A DNA stretch of 36,065 bases, taken from NCBI GenBank assembly GCA_910592205.1, contig CAJVPJ010000192.1, positions 1-36,065 of the forward strand, read 5' to 3'. The translations under genes and the position numbers were made by a program. Positions within the stretch are counted from its first letter, which is position 1. Each line of letters begins with the position of its first letter. This document shows, piece after piece, positions 21,479 to 31,433 of the stretch. The DNA is from Paraglomus occultum. Its lineage: Eukaryota > Glomeromycota > Glomeromycetes > Paraglomerales > Paraglomeraceae. Under the pieces are notes generated by a model, which did no database searches, was not told where the DNA came from, and was given only the letters and a program-made list of their open reading frames with translations.

Positions 21479-23011
21479 ATGAGCATACGAGAAACACACA
21501 CGACTACTCGGCAACAACCACGAGCTACAAGTCAAAAACCAACAATACCAAGTAGTATAACGGATACGTTAAAGTTATGCGTAACGTATTTCTGGTGCGG
21601 CGTTAAAGACGCGTTCGCCTGGCCGTCGAGCTTGATCGTAGTATATATGTGGGTTTCATCGACATGAGTATACGTTCGAGAATGTCATTTGTAACTTTAA
21701 TCCTGCTTAGAATGTCTTAATATCAAGCATTTTTGCTGACGATACGGTCTACGCTAATAGGTCAAGCACCATCCGTAACCGCGCCTTGAAATGCTTTACT
21801 TTGAACGGGGCAATTTTTCTGGGGAGCATAGTATTCTTTAATCGTGTTATACTACCAATGTTGTATATACTCCAAGCAAAATCGGAATTGGGTTATCAAG
21901 AAAAAGGTTCAGAGAAAGGAGAATTGGAAATGGAGGGAAAAGGGAAACATTCGCTGTTTGTGATGGCCATACTCGGGTTCTTTGTAAAATCGGCATATCA
22001 GGTAGTGTATATACAAGTTCAGTTCAGTGTTTGACAGAAATTGTGCTAATGCAGAATGTATCCATGTTTGTAGTTACTCTGGATTTATCCCGTATTTTTA
22101 CTCAGTTTCATTCTGAACGCAATATGGTATCAACAAATAGCAGACAAAGCTTACAGTCTATGTTATGGACAGCCCGTTGTCCGGAAGTTGTCCTACTTCA
22201 GGTGAGATGATTACTGAGTAAGCGTGCTTAATTAATGATGCGGGTAGTTTTTGCCGCTTTCATAGAGCCTTAGTTAGCTTTTTTTCAATAGAATTCCACG
22301 AATTATAGCAGATGAGGTATATCGAGCGCTGTTGGTAATGAATTATGTGGCTATTGCGATATTGGTGTATGGTATACCACTGATTGGGCCCGTGGTCTCT
22401 TTCATCTTCTTTTGCTGGATATACGCATTCTACAGCTTCGAGTGAGTATACATTCAACTGACGGGTCGTTGGTCTTTGTTCTTGGAGTTGCTGATCGACA
22501 ATATTTTTTTTCTTCATTCCAGATATAAATGGACGGCAAAAGGATGGAACCTGGAACAACGAATAAATTACTTTGAAGAAAGATGGGCTTACTTTGCTGG
22601 ATTTGGTATACAAGTTTTACTACTTTTCTAAGCTTTGCGTGTGTAATTGCATTATGGTAATAGACGATGCGAATAATTGTTTTCTGTTAAAGGCTTTTTT
22701 TATACAGGAGCGACGTTCTTCGCGAACAAATGCCTCAGTGCAGGGATATTTACTATGGCCTTCCCTATGGTAAGCATTTACTTATTGATTTATTGTTAAT
22801 GGGACAGAGAATAAGTCAGAATCGTATATGTTGTAATATCATATTAATCTAAATCCCAATTGACCAGTATATAATTATGGCGAATAACGCTCTTCCACTG
22901 CCACGTAATGATGAACGTGCCCTTTTCGCACGGTGTGTACCTTACAAACTCCCAATATTCTGGATGGCTAAAAAACTTAATAACAAATTCATCAGTTGTA
23001 TCAAAAGATAA
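21479..23011 (+). CDS. EI24: EI24-family polytopic membrane protein, 339 aa
   Basis: Seven exons: 21479-21640, 21711-22001, 22074-22201, 22292-22441, 22523-22605, 22708-22769, 22868-23011, all GT-AG with matching phase. The length equals that of human EI24 (about 340 aa). The order of motifs fits the EI24 domain: VKDAFAWPSSLIV, a membrane segment around NGAIFLGSIVFFNRV, YPVFLLSFILNAIWYQQIAD, a segment beginning IADEVYRALLV, the helix pair with GIPLIGPVVSFIFF, then FEYKWTAKGWNLEQRINYFE and WAYFAGFG. About six membrane helices are visible. A charged Glu/Lys/Gly-rich loop near residues 100-120 separates helices one and two. Animal EI24 is an ER protein needed for autophagosome maturation. Yeast has distant spore-wall relatives. 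An ER role here is inference. Confidence 0.9.
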
Positions 23012-23536
23012 TTTCACAATTTGAATTTGAAAAGAGAATGATAAATAGAGTTATAGAACGCGCTAAGGCTAAATCATCCTACGGAATTGAACAATTTTAT
23101 TTGAAATTCTTTCTTCGTGATATTTAGCTTTGAAGATAAAGTGTCGTAAGCTGAGAATATAAATTTACGCGACTGGACTTGTCTTTAACATATTTACAGT
23201 GTTGTCTAACGAAGAAAAATACGCACTTGGAACGCGACAATCATTCCTTTCGAAACATTCTTGACTCATACGAGTTAATAAGTTACTATTGTATTACTAG
23301 TAGTTCATTGCCACCCACTTTTGCTATGCCCAAGGAATGCCCCCATCACAGATGATCACGTGTCTGTTTAATTGTTGATGCTACTGCTAATTGTTTGTGG
23401 TACCCCTACGTTGAAGTAATTTCCCTTCTACCCCTGCCAAATGAGGTGTATGCTTTTGAAGTCATTTGACTTGATTAGGTCGCACAGTTCCCTGGTTTAG
23501 AATGCGAAAAAAATCATAACGTGAAAAACTTGAAAA
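23012..23536. other. Intergenic region, EI24 to LCP5
   Basis: About 525 bp with no coding signal. It should hold the EI24 3' UTR and the LCP5 promoter. Just before the LCP5 start are two A-rich GAAAAA runs that loosely resemble the yeast rRNA-processing element, but the match is too weak to call. Confidence 0.5.
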
Positions 23537-25070
23537 ATGCAGCAAGATACTGAAGAATTTCTTAGACACATAAGAGAATTAAGAGGCAAAATAAATGATG
23601 TTAAACAGCAACTATCAAAAATTACCAAGAGGTAAGAATCAAAGGCTGCTTTGCTTCTGGCCATGCAACGTAATTCTAAGCAATATTCACACTCAATAAT
23701 ACATATAGTGATCAATTGAAAACGATCAATGGCGTCTCTCTCTTTGACGTGAAAAACATTGGTCTGCTTCAGTATATCACAAATCTTGCTTTCTTAATTC
23801 ATATAAAGTTGGACGGGAAACCGTTATCTGAGCATCCTGTCGTCATGAATCTGGTCGAATTACGTGTTGTATTGGAGAAGATTAAGCCAATAGAACAAAA
23901 ACTAAAGTATCAAATCGATAAGTTAATACGAACAGCTAAATTTGGGGAGAATATTGAAACAGAAAAAGCCACTGCAAAAACAGCATGTATGCCATTTCGG
24001 TTAATTTTTGTGACTAGGAAAAAATGGTGTTTTTGCGACTAATCAGATCGAATAACTTGCTTTAGTGATCGATCCACTGTCATTCAAGCCAAATCCAGAT
24101 AATTTTGTTGCTGGAGCGGAAGAATCCAAAAACGGTGAGTGCTGTTACAACATAAAACGTGTTTAAGGATATGGTTTACTATACTGCTGCTAGCGTTACT
24201 AACAATCGGCTACTTAGATGATGTGACTGAGGGTTCTCAAGGCGTATACAAAGCGCCAAAACTAGCACCTGTGCATTTTGAAGAAGACAAAGGTTTTATT
24301 TTCTACATTTTTAATACATTTCTCTATCCTGACAACGGTCCAGACGAATTAAGCATGTGCGATATTAATAGGAAAACTCTCCAAACGCGAAAAGGAGCGT
24401 GCTCGTGCTCTTGTTCGAGCATCGAAATCACGTTTAATGAAAGATATAATAACAGAATACGATGATCGTCCCGAAGAAGTTGCTGTAATAGGTGCCAGTC
24501 AGGAAAGCATAGCTCAATTAGACGATAAGGATAAGCAAAAGATAGCAGAACGCGAACGATACGAAGAGGAAAACTTTGTGAGGCTTGTCTTACCGAAGAA
24601 AGAGTTGAAAAGAATGAAGGCCAGTACAGTAAGAGAACTGGAGAACGAGTTTGAGGTAGGATGTTAGACGTAGGATATGATCAACTTAAATGTCTTTTAA
24701 AACAACGTGCTGACCGAACGCTTTATCGTCTGTAAGAATTTGAATGATTTCAGCAACCTGGTTAACGTTCACGAAGACGTTCGACCGAGCGATGCAAATG
24801 TCCTTGCACGTCGTAAAAGTCGGGAGAAAATGATTAATGATGAAGAAATGGATGAGGATGCAGTATGTAGGCTCTTTGGTCATGAATTAGTATTAGGATG
24901 CCGCCTCTAATTTAAGCTTTTATCCTTAGGACGAACCTATCCAACAATCTCGCAAAAATAATAAGCGACATGAATTGTTCGATGGTCTTTTGACAGACCC
25001 AAGCAAGATCAAAAAGCGAAGGACAAAATTCGAGACTTTAAAGAGAAGAATGAAACGGCAAAAGAGATAA
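23537..25070 (+). CDS. LCP5: Lcp5/neuroguidin, Sas10/Utp3/C1D family, 355 aa
   Basis: Seven exons: 23537-23631, 23709-23986, 24066-24134, 24218-24292, 24372-24655, 24737-24862, 24930-25070, phases all consistent. Residues about 5-95 form the helical Sas10/Utp3/C1D domain, with GVSLFDVKNIGLLQYI and the following Leu-rich helix ending in the KIKPIEQKLKYQIDKL block. After it comes the family linker DPLSFKPNPDNF, the block YKAPKLAPVHFEED, KSRLMKDIITEYDDRPEE, and the conserved stretch ERYEEENFVRLVLPKKELKR. The C-terminus is strongly basic (KRRTKFETLKRRMKRQKR), a likely nucleolar signal. Lcp5 binds U3 snoRNP and the small-subunit processome and is needed for early 18S rRNA processing. Exon 6 is placed at AATTTG after a TAAG acceptor, because the nearer CAG acceptor gives the wrong phase. 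The stop lies 70 bp from the stop of the convergent neighbour. Confidence 0.9.
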
Positions 25071-25140
25071 ACTATTGTCATTAAGCTTAGAGAAATAGTC
25101 AATGTATTTAATGTAAAACAACCTTTGCACGATGTCACTG

Positions 25141-26051
25141 TTATTTCACCTTCACATCTCTGACAGAATCCATACAGATTCCGACATATACTGCCTGTGC
25201 TGTGAGAAAAATAAACGAAAATCTAAACAAGAGTTCACTAGGTGGTTCAATTAGCGTAACTACTGCTTCCGTCAAGACCATATCAACCAGATATATAGTC
25301 GGACCCCAATCAGACCAAAACCTTTTTCCAGTTATTTTATGTGGTTGCGGATCGGTATTATATAAATAGTATAATGTGGTGGAAAGGATACATGTCAGTT
25401 CCGTGATCAGGGAATAGGCCGGAGCCAAATTCCACAGACCGAAACCATGTTTTGGGCTGTCGTTATTAAATGTGAGCAGAAGGAGATCTGTTGAAGCAAA
25501 AAATTTGTTATCCAAGATTAAGATACGTTGGGAGGGCCATCCGCGTTAGTAGGACGTTATTAAAAGAATATTTCGAACTCGCCTTTTCTGTGTACTACAA
25601 GATCTTCGAACCAGTGCGTCAATATAGCCAAACCGACTATAATAGCGGCTTTATTTCCACCACGGTAGCCAGAAAAGTATCGATACCAGATGCCACCAAG
25701 AACGCTCCACATTATTGCTCCAAGGAGTGAATGTGTATATGGCATGTAAATCAAATTCAAGCTTGACGTTCTGGTGATTCCCGGTTCTAACCGAACTAAT
25801 TTAGAGAAGAATAAATCAGAAATGGAAAATTAATCCACAATGGCTGCTTTCAGCTTACCTTCTTCAATGTGCAGGAACAGAAACGTAACCCACGCAATAT
25901 CGACTAACTATTATAAGATATTTAATATGTTCTCGAAAGATATAAAGTTATGCAAGAAACCCACCTGAACTGCTATCAGCAAGACCCATATCGGTATTTC
26001 AGGGGCCCAGACTTTAGCTAGCCAGGAAAACGTATAGTGACCCACAAACAT
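25141..26051 (-). CDS. Conserved polytopic membrane protein with His/Asp motifs, 231 aa
   Basis: Four exons: 26051-25965, 25907-25859, 25795-25583, 25487-25141, phases consistent. The protein starts MFVGHYTFSWLAK and has about six membrane segments. Conserved-looking polar motifs sit at their edges: GHY near the start, LVDIAWV, PYTHSLLGA, LTHWFEDLVVHRKD and HGFGLWN. I recall similar small membrane proteins in bacteria and fungi, often labelled putative permeases or metal-dependent hydrolase-like, but no experimental function is known to me. The His and Asp residues could bind metal, which is inference. Intron 3 (25488-25582) uses a GC donor in the context AAAAG|GCGAGT and an AACAG acceptor; this is the only join that restores VVHRKD. 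The gene is convergent with LCP5 and in tandem with Swi3. Confidence 0.85.
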
Positions 26052-26603
26052 TCTTTACAGAATTCTTTCTTTGTGTCAAAGAATATGTGTCAAAGGATGA
26101 TCGAATATTCTAGTGTTACTCTACTAATGTGGCTGGTTTTGGAAATGACATCTGGGGCGTTTTTTTTTCTTTTTCCTCTTTGGTTTCTTTAGCATCAAGA
26201 AACGATCAACTTTAGCAATAGGATTGGGTTTGCTTATGTATCATGACGAAAGAAGTTTTCATTTCAATCTTAACAAGTTGGCATACTTTGAGAACAATAA
26301 ATATTGTGTTTCCATAAAAGTCACCTTTGAACGAGAAATTTTTATGTCTAATTTACTGTACATTCCTGCTACGAAAAAATCCGTTCAATTGTTACGACTA
26401 ATAGACTTGCAGCATGGAAAGCGTAATAGTCCTTGAAAACGCGAAAACCGTGCAAAATTTAAAGAGAGACATAAACGAAAATAACAAAATAATGTGTGTA
26501 CTTTGGATCTTTTAATTCATGCCGTGCCCGGTGAATGACACTAAAATTCAATGTCAGATTTATGTTGTTGAAGAAATAATTAACGCTCTTTGCTAGGCTT
26601 CTA
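26052..26603. other. Intergenic region, membrane-protein gene to Swi3
   Basis: About 550 bp, AT-rich, including a T/C-rich run near 26160-26195. The 70-codon plus-strand frame at 26224-26436 shows no motif. It should hold the promoter of the membrane protein and the 3' UTR of Swi3, both on the minus strand. Confidence 0.5.
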
Positions 26604-27354
26604 TTACTCTATTACATCATCCCCTTCTCTCCAAGCGCTGAGAGTGACCTACTCCAGTAAAAATTACAGGTTAAGTTTAGTACGCGTTTACATACATAAG
26701 AGTTCCACTAAGAGGACTTACCCCACATCGCCTCTCGCGGCAAATTTTCTCCACTCTCAGGATAGCATCTCTGAATTGCATTTTTGGAAACAGATCATGT
26801 ATCCAGGCGCGATAAAAGTTCATCACAGTCTTCAAATCCGCTTGCTTAGAATTAAACGTATTAGGAAACGCGCGCTATATTCATGAAATATGTAAAAAAT
26901 CTGATTAACCAACTTCGTGTTCAACTCCTTGAAACTTCAATCTCTTGGCATCTTCGCGCAGTTTGGACAGGCCTTTCTCGGATAAAAGTCTTGTAGCGGC
27001 AGAAATAGATACAACAAGCACGAGATATCGTCCAAATAGCACGGGCGAATCTCGTTGTTAAAGAAAGTTACGTGGGATAACAATGAATTTGCATTAAATG
27101 GTTGTTTACCTGTTTACATCTAGCTTCGCGATACTTTTCCTCTTTCTGGTTGGCTTGGCTGCACTTCCTGTTGTCTGATGTGGTTTTTCTTGCTCAACAT
27201 TAACGGGACCTCTATTTTCTCCCCTTGATTCTACGGGCGCGTCCCAATCTTCTGCTTCAAAGTCAAAATTCACAGGAGATGGAAGTGGGGGAATATCATC
27301 ATCATCCTCGTAGTGATCAAACTCTGGAAAAGCCAAATCATCGTCTTCGTTCAT
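26604..27354 (-). CDS. swi3: Swi3/Csm3/TIPIN replication fork protection protein, 162 aa
   Basis: Four exons: 27354-27110, 26989-26914, 26844-26722, 26648-26604, phases consistent. An acidic N-terminus (residues 1-50, many Asp/Glu/Pro) and a basic KPTRKRKSIAKLD precede the Swi3 domain. The domain contains RLLSEKGLSKLREDAKRL, KFQGVEHE and LKTVMNFYRAWIHDLFPKMQ, then a helix with RDAILRVEKICRERR and a last-exon end VTLSAWREGDD. Swi3/TIPIN forms a complex with Swi1/Tof1/Timeless that travels with the replisome, stabilises paused forks and supports checkpoint signalling. This protein is short for the family and lacks a long C-terminal tail. The exon 2 donor (GTTGGT) is weak but the phase and homology fit. 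The gene is divergent from UTP18 with 188 bp between starts. Confidence 0.87.
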
Positions 27355-27542
27355 TGTTTTTGTACGGTTCCCAAAACATCAGAGGATATCATTATTATAT
27401 TGCTTCTGTTGATTCGGGCACGTGTTGAGAATGTCCCGTGTTCTCAAATGTAATTGGTCATCATAACCATAGATCGATCTGGATTTTTAGAAATTTTTTC
27501 TTTACCCTAATATAATAAAAAATTGGTTAAAGGATTGGTAAA
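27355..27542. promoter_or_regulatory. Shared bidirectional promoter region, Swi3 / UTP18
   Basis: Only 188 bp separate the divergent start codons, so both promoters must overlap here unless transcription starts inside a gene. An A/T-rich GAAATTTTTTC at 27490-27500 resembles the rRNA-processing element of yeast ribosome-biogenesis genes. This is suggestive only, given the base composition. Confidence 0.4.
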
Positions 27543-29817
27543 ATGCGATCGGACAAAAAAAAGGCCAAAGGAAAAACCGTAACAACGAGTAAAGCCTCGA
27601 ACGATAAAAGTTTGTTAACATCAAAATCAAAAAAGAGCAGAAGGAAGAAGCAGAAGAATAACGAGTCGCCAAATATTTCTGTACGCAAGGATGACATTAT
27701 CGAACCGCCCAAAGACGAAACAGAATTAAGGCTGGAATCTTTAGTATTCAGCGAACGTGTACACACAGATGATTCTGATGCAAGCATTCATTCAGAGGGT
27801 GAAAAGGAGAAAGAAGTATTATCAGCCGAAACACAACCAGAAATTGAAGCAGAAACCACAGATCAACCTGTATGTTTATTCGAATCATGACTGCTCGTCT
27901 GTTTCTCATTCGTGAATTATACTGACTAACCAGTTGATAGAGTTTTTTTATAGATACAACGCCAATGGATCATATCGATGTTCCAAAAAATGACGTTTCA
28001 ACCGAATCCAGCACATTGGTACAGGGGAAACCCCCCAAGAAAACTTGGACCGATTCGGATGATGAAATTCTTACGGTTTCACTTAATAGCAAAGCCCGGT
28101 TCCGTAAACTGAAAATTGCTGAAGATGAAGATGTGATAACCGGTGATCAATATGAAAAACGTTTGAGACAACAGTAAGTTTTCCAAATCAATGTTCGAAT
28201 TGAAAAAAATTTTTGACCAAACTGTATCATATATTATTTATCTTCAAGATTCGAACGTATTTATCCAAAACCTGAGTGGGCAACTCTTCCATCCGAAGCA
28301 AGGAAACGCAAAACGCGTGATGAATCGTCCGATTCTTCATCCGACGATTTTGATATTGGTGAAACTAGACATCTCGATACCAGAATAGACAAGGAAATCT
28401 CTCGTGAAATACGAGAGACTTTTAATCATTTACGAAAGGAAAAATCGAAATTGTTGAACCAAGGTCGGATAGAGGTCACTAAAATGAAGGATGCGAATCA
28501 AATGGGCTATTCTCAGGTTGGAACTTGGAACCGTTTATTGTCATGGCATTATTGGGATCTTGAACTAAGCAAGTGATGTGATTTTATAATACATACTAGA
28601 GCGTTGTACAATCTCTTTGCTTTCATCCTGACGCAAGAGTATTAATGGTGGCTGGATTAGATAAAACATTACGGCTATTTCAAGTAAGTTAATATCAAAG
28701 TCTCATGAACAAGATGGCATAGTATCATTACTATGGAATGAAGTAGGTTCATTACATCAACCTTATTTCCTAAACACTTTTTTTCCCTTCTCGCACAAAA
28801 AGATAGATGGCAAATCGAATCCCAAGATACAATCGATATTCTTCTCTGATCTTCCCATTCGTCAAGCCCGCTTTAATTCTGCCGGTTCTCAGATTCTTCT
28901 TACTGGCCGTCGAAAATATTACTACGTATACGATGTGGAATCGGGTCACATGAGCAAAACGCTTGGAATTCTTGGTCGTCCCGAGAAATCGTTTGAGAAA
29001 TTTGCCATTTCTCCAAATGACGATTTCATAGTCTTTCAAGGACAGGATGGCTGTTTAATAATAGTTGACTACAAGACAAAACGATGGATCACTAATCTCA
29101 AAATGAATGCGGGAGTGAGAGATATGAATTGGAGTAGTGATGGGAGGTATATATATTCTTTAGGAAACAATGCCGAGGTTTGTCAATGGGATATCGGTAT
29201 GAGAAAGTGTGTACATAAATGGGTTGATGATGGCGGGTTTAAGCCCACAAACATTGCCGTGGCCAATGCGGATGAGTACTTTGCTATTGGGTAAATTATC
29301 CAAGCGCCAATTGATTCTCTGTAGAATCGTTTTTTCAGACTTTTTTCAGTTTCTCATTTACAAAATTTATTACTAGATCAAAATCCGGCATTGTCAACGT
29401 ATATGACAAAACATGTTTAACAAACTCAAACCCCAAACCGAGCAAGACGTTTGTGAATTTAACAACAAACATTTGCGATCTGAAATTCAATCACGACTCG
29501 CAAATTTTGGGAATGGCAAGTCACTCAAAGAAAAATCAATTCCGATTGGTAGGAGAGACAGACGTTTTTGTTTTTGTTTTTTTCTTTTGCTGGAATTGTT
29601 GACGCTCTTTATCAAAGAGAAACTAAACTCGTAAATTATGTTCAATCGATAGGCTCATTTACGGTCGCTAACAGTATTTTCCAACTGGCCAACATCCGGA
29701 ACACCGTTAGATTACGTTGAATGTTTCGAGTTTTCACCAAACAGTGGATATGTTGCAATAGGTAATGCAAAGGGCAAGGTGTTACTATATAGGTTAATGC
29801 ACTATCCTCATTCCTAG
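27543..29817 (+). CDS. UTP18: Utp18, WD40 protein of the small-subunit processome, 578 aa
   Basis: Seven exons: 27543-27869, 27941-28173, 28249-28516, 28600-28683, 28803-29290, 29377-29548, 29653-29817, phases consistent. Residues 1-150 are Lys-rich then acidic and disordered, as in other Utp18 proteins. They are followed by KKTWTDSDDE, ARFRKLKIAEDE and FERIYPKPEWA. A WD40 propeller occupies the C-terminal half: SVVQSLCFHPDARVLMVAGL, QARFNSAGSQILLTGRR, YYYVYDVESG, DMNWSSDGRYIYSLG, QWDIG, VNVYDK, CDLKFNHDSQILGMAS, and ending VLLYRLMHYPHS. Utp18 is a UtpB subunit of the nucleolar 90S/SSU processome, required for 18S rRNA maturation. The intron 1 junction is ambiguous: GTATGT paired with the GATAG acceptor at 27940 (used here), or a GTTTAT donor with the TATAG at 27953. 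Both keep the frame. Confidence 0.9.
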
Positions 29818-31433
29818 ATATGATTGTATAATTTAATTTATTGTAAGAGAAGTAAAACCTCTTGAGTAAAACCTGTAAATAAACCGTGAATTACAAGTCT
29901 ATTCAAAGAGCGTTTGACATTAGAGTGAAGCCTGCGTTTAAGGAGAACTAGTATTATTTGAACAGACTTGGAAAGATCAATTATATATGTTTCATACGAA
30001 TAACACCGAATCTGTCAATGCCAAAACGACTGCCATTCAGACGCCTAAAGGGCCATATAATTGCGGTCCGATATTTTCTATTCCGGGGATAACGACAATG
30101 TCACAATGCATATATGCAATAATAAGGACGTAATGTAGCAAACAGACAAGAATGTTGACGACATTAACTCCCTGTAACCAAAAGCGGTATAAATGTCGCC
30201 ATTGGTTTCTGATTGTTTGGGTCTAGAATACTAATTATAATACCAATGTCAGAGAGCGCTTATCATAAGAGACCGTTTAATCTATCAAACGTGATTAGAC
30301 TCTTTTGTTTACTTTATCGTGATGCAATTAATTTAAGTTTTACTCTGGACTATGATCTTCGTACATCAATCATAATATCTCTTAATATTAATAGACACAT
30401 ACTCGTAAAATGCAAATTAATTTTTAACGTTTCAAAGTCGGGTAGTACAACATGATTGTTTAAACTTGGTTTTCCCGCTTTAGAACATTTGAAACTGGTC
30501 TATTGTTTGGCGATTGACAAGTATCTTTAGCAATGTGCTCATATAATAATAGTAATAGCGGACCATTAATGCTTGAATAATCCAACAGGGAAGTGGGGAG
30601 CAGATCAAAAGAATCATCTTTTTGCTTATTCTATTTCTAGACTTTTAAAGTTAAGGATGTACAAAATATTACTTGCCGTAATTACTATATTTGAATGAAT
30701 TAATTAATTACCGTTTCGCCCTATTACTGTCGTTATCTTTCATTTTAGGTTATCTACCGCCAAAAAAGAATTAGTGCCTTGCTATATAGAGGCGCAATAA
30801 TGCATCACTATTTTTATTATATCGTAATCAGACGTCAGCGTTAAATATAGCTATGACATAATGATGGTGATCTAATTCAATTACTAATTTAACAAAGTGA
30901 TCACATTTGTAAAACGGACAAAAATTCCCAAATTTGACTAAATATTAACCGTTAATATCAAAGAGTATACACTTTGTCTTAACAGGTTAGAATAAGCTTT
31001 TTAATCGATCACTTTCAAGCGGATTTCATTGGTGTACTCCCCCCCCAAAAATGATTGTTTGACACGCTGCGAGCTAAGATTATATTTGGTTTGTTTCGTT
31101 TTCGTAGAAAAAGTGAATGACTCGAAATGTGAATAAATTATTTATAAAATTAGAGTATATATTTTTAACTTGGCTGCTTATAAACATGTCTATGAAATTA
31201 CAAATTATAATATTTGACACAATTAAGGAGGATCCAACTTTTTAGCCAAAAAGAAAAAAAAAAAAAAAAAAAAAAGGAAAAGACAAACCAAAATCTCATA
31301 TTTCAATTGAAAATTAACAGACAAATACAATTTCACCTACTGCTGCATCTAACTACATCTGTCCATTACGCCAACTTCCCCTGCTCTTTTTGGCTTTTCA
31401 ATCTTTTTTTTTTGTTCTAATAATTTTTTACTT
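29818..31433. other. Gene-poor convergent intergenic region, UTP18 / RGS
   Basis: About 1.6 kb between two 3' ends. The only long frame (30213-30455) shows no motif. It contains a C run at 31039-31046 and an A run at 31254-31275. No RNA gene or transposon was recognised. Confidence 0.55.
31254..31275 (+). repeat. Poly(A) homopolymer tract, 22 nt
   Basis: An uninterrupted run of 22 A, flanked by AAAAAG on the left and GGAAAAG on the right. It could be simple slippage or the tail of an old retroposed copy; I saw no body or target-site duplication to support the latter. Confidence 0.9.

Noticed and set aside
22002-22073. Acceptors CAG at 22053 or 22115 for EI24 exon 3
   Set aside because: They produce the wrong frame. 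The acceptor TTTGTAG at 22073 restores YPVFLLSFILNAIWY in phase 0.
31254-31275. Poly(A) run as evidence of a processed retrogene
   Set aside because: No coding similarity upstream and no target-site duplication seen; simple slippage explains it.
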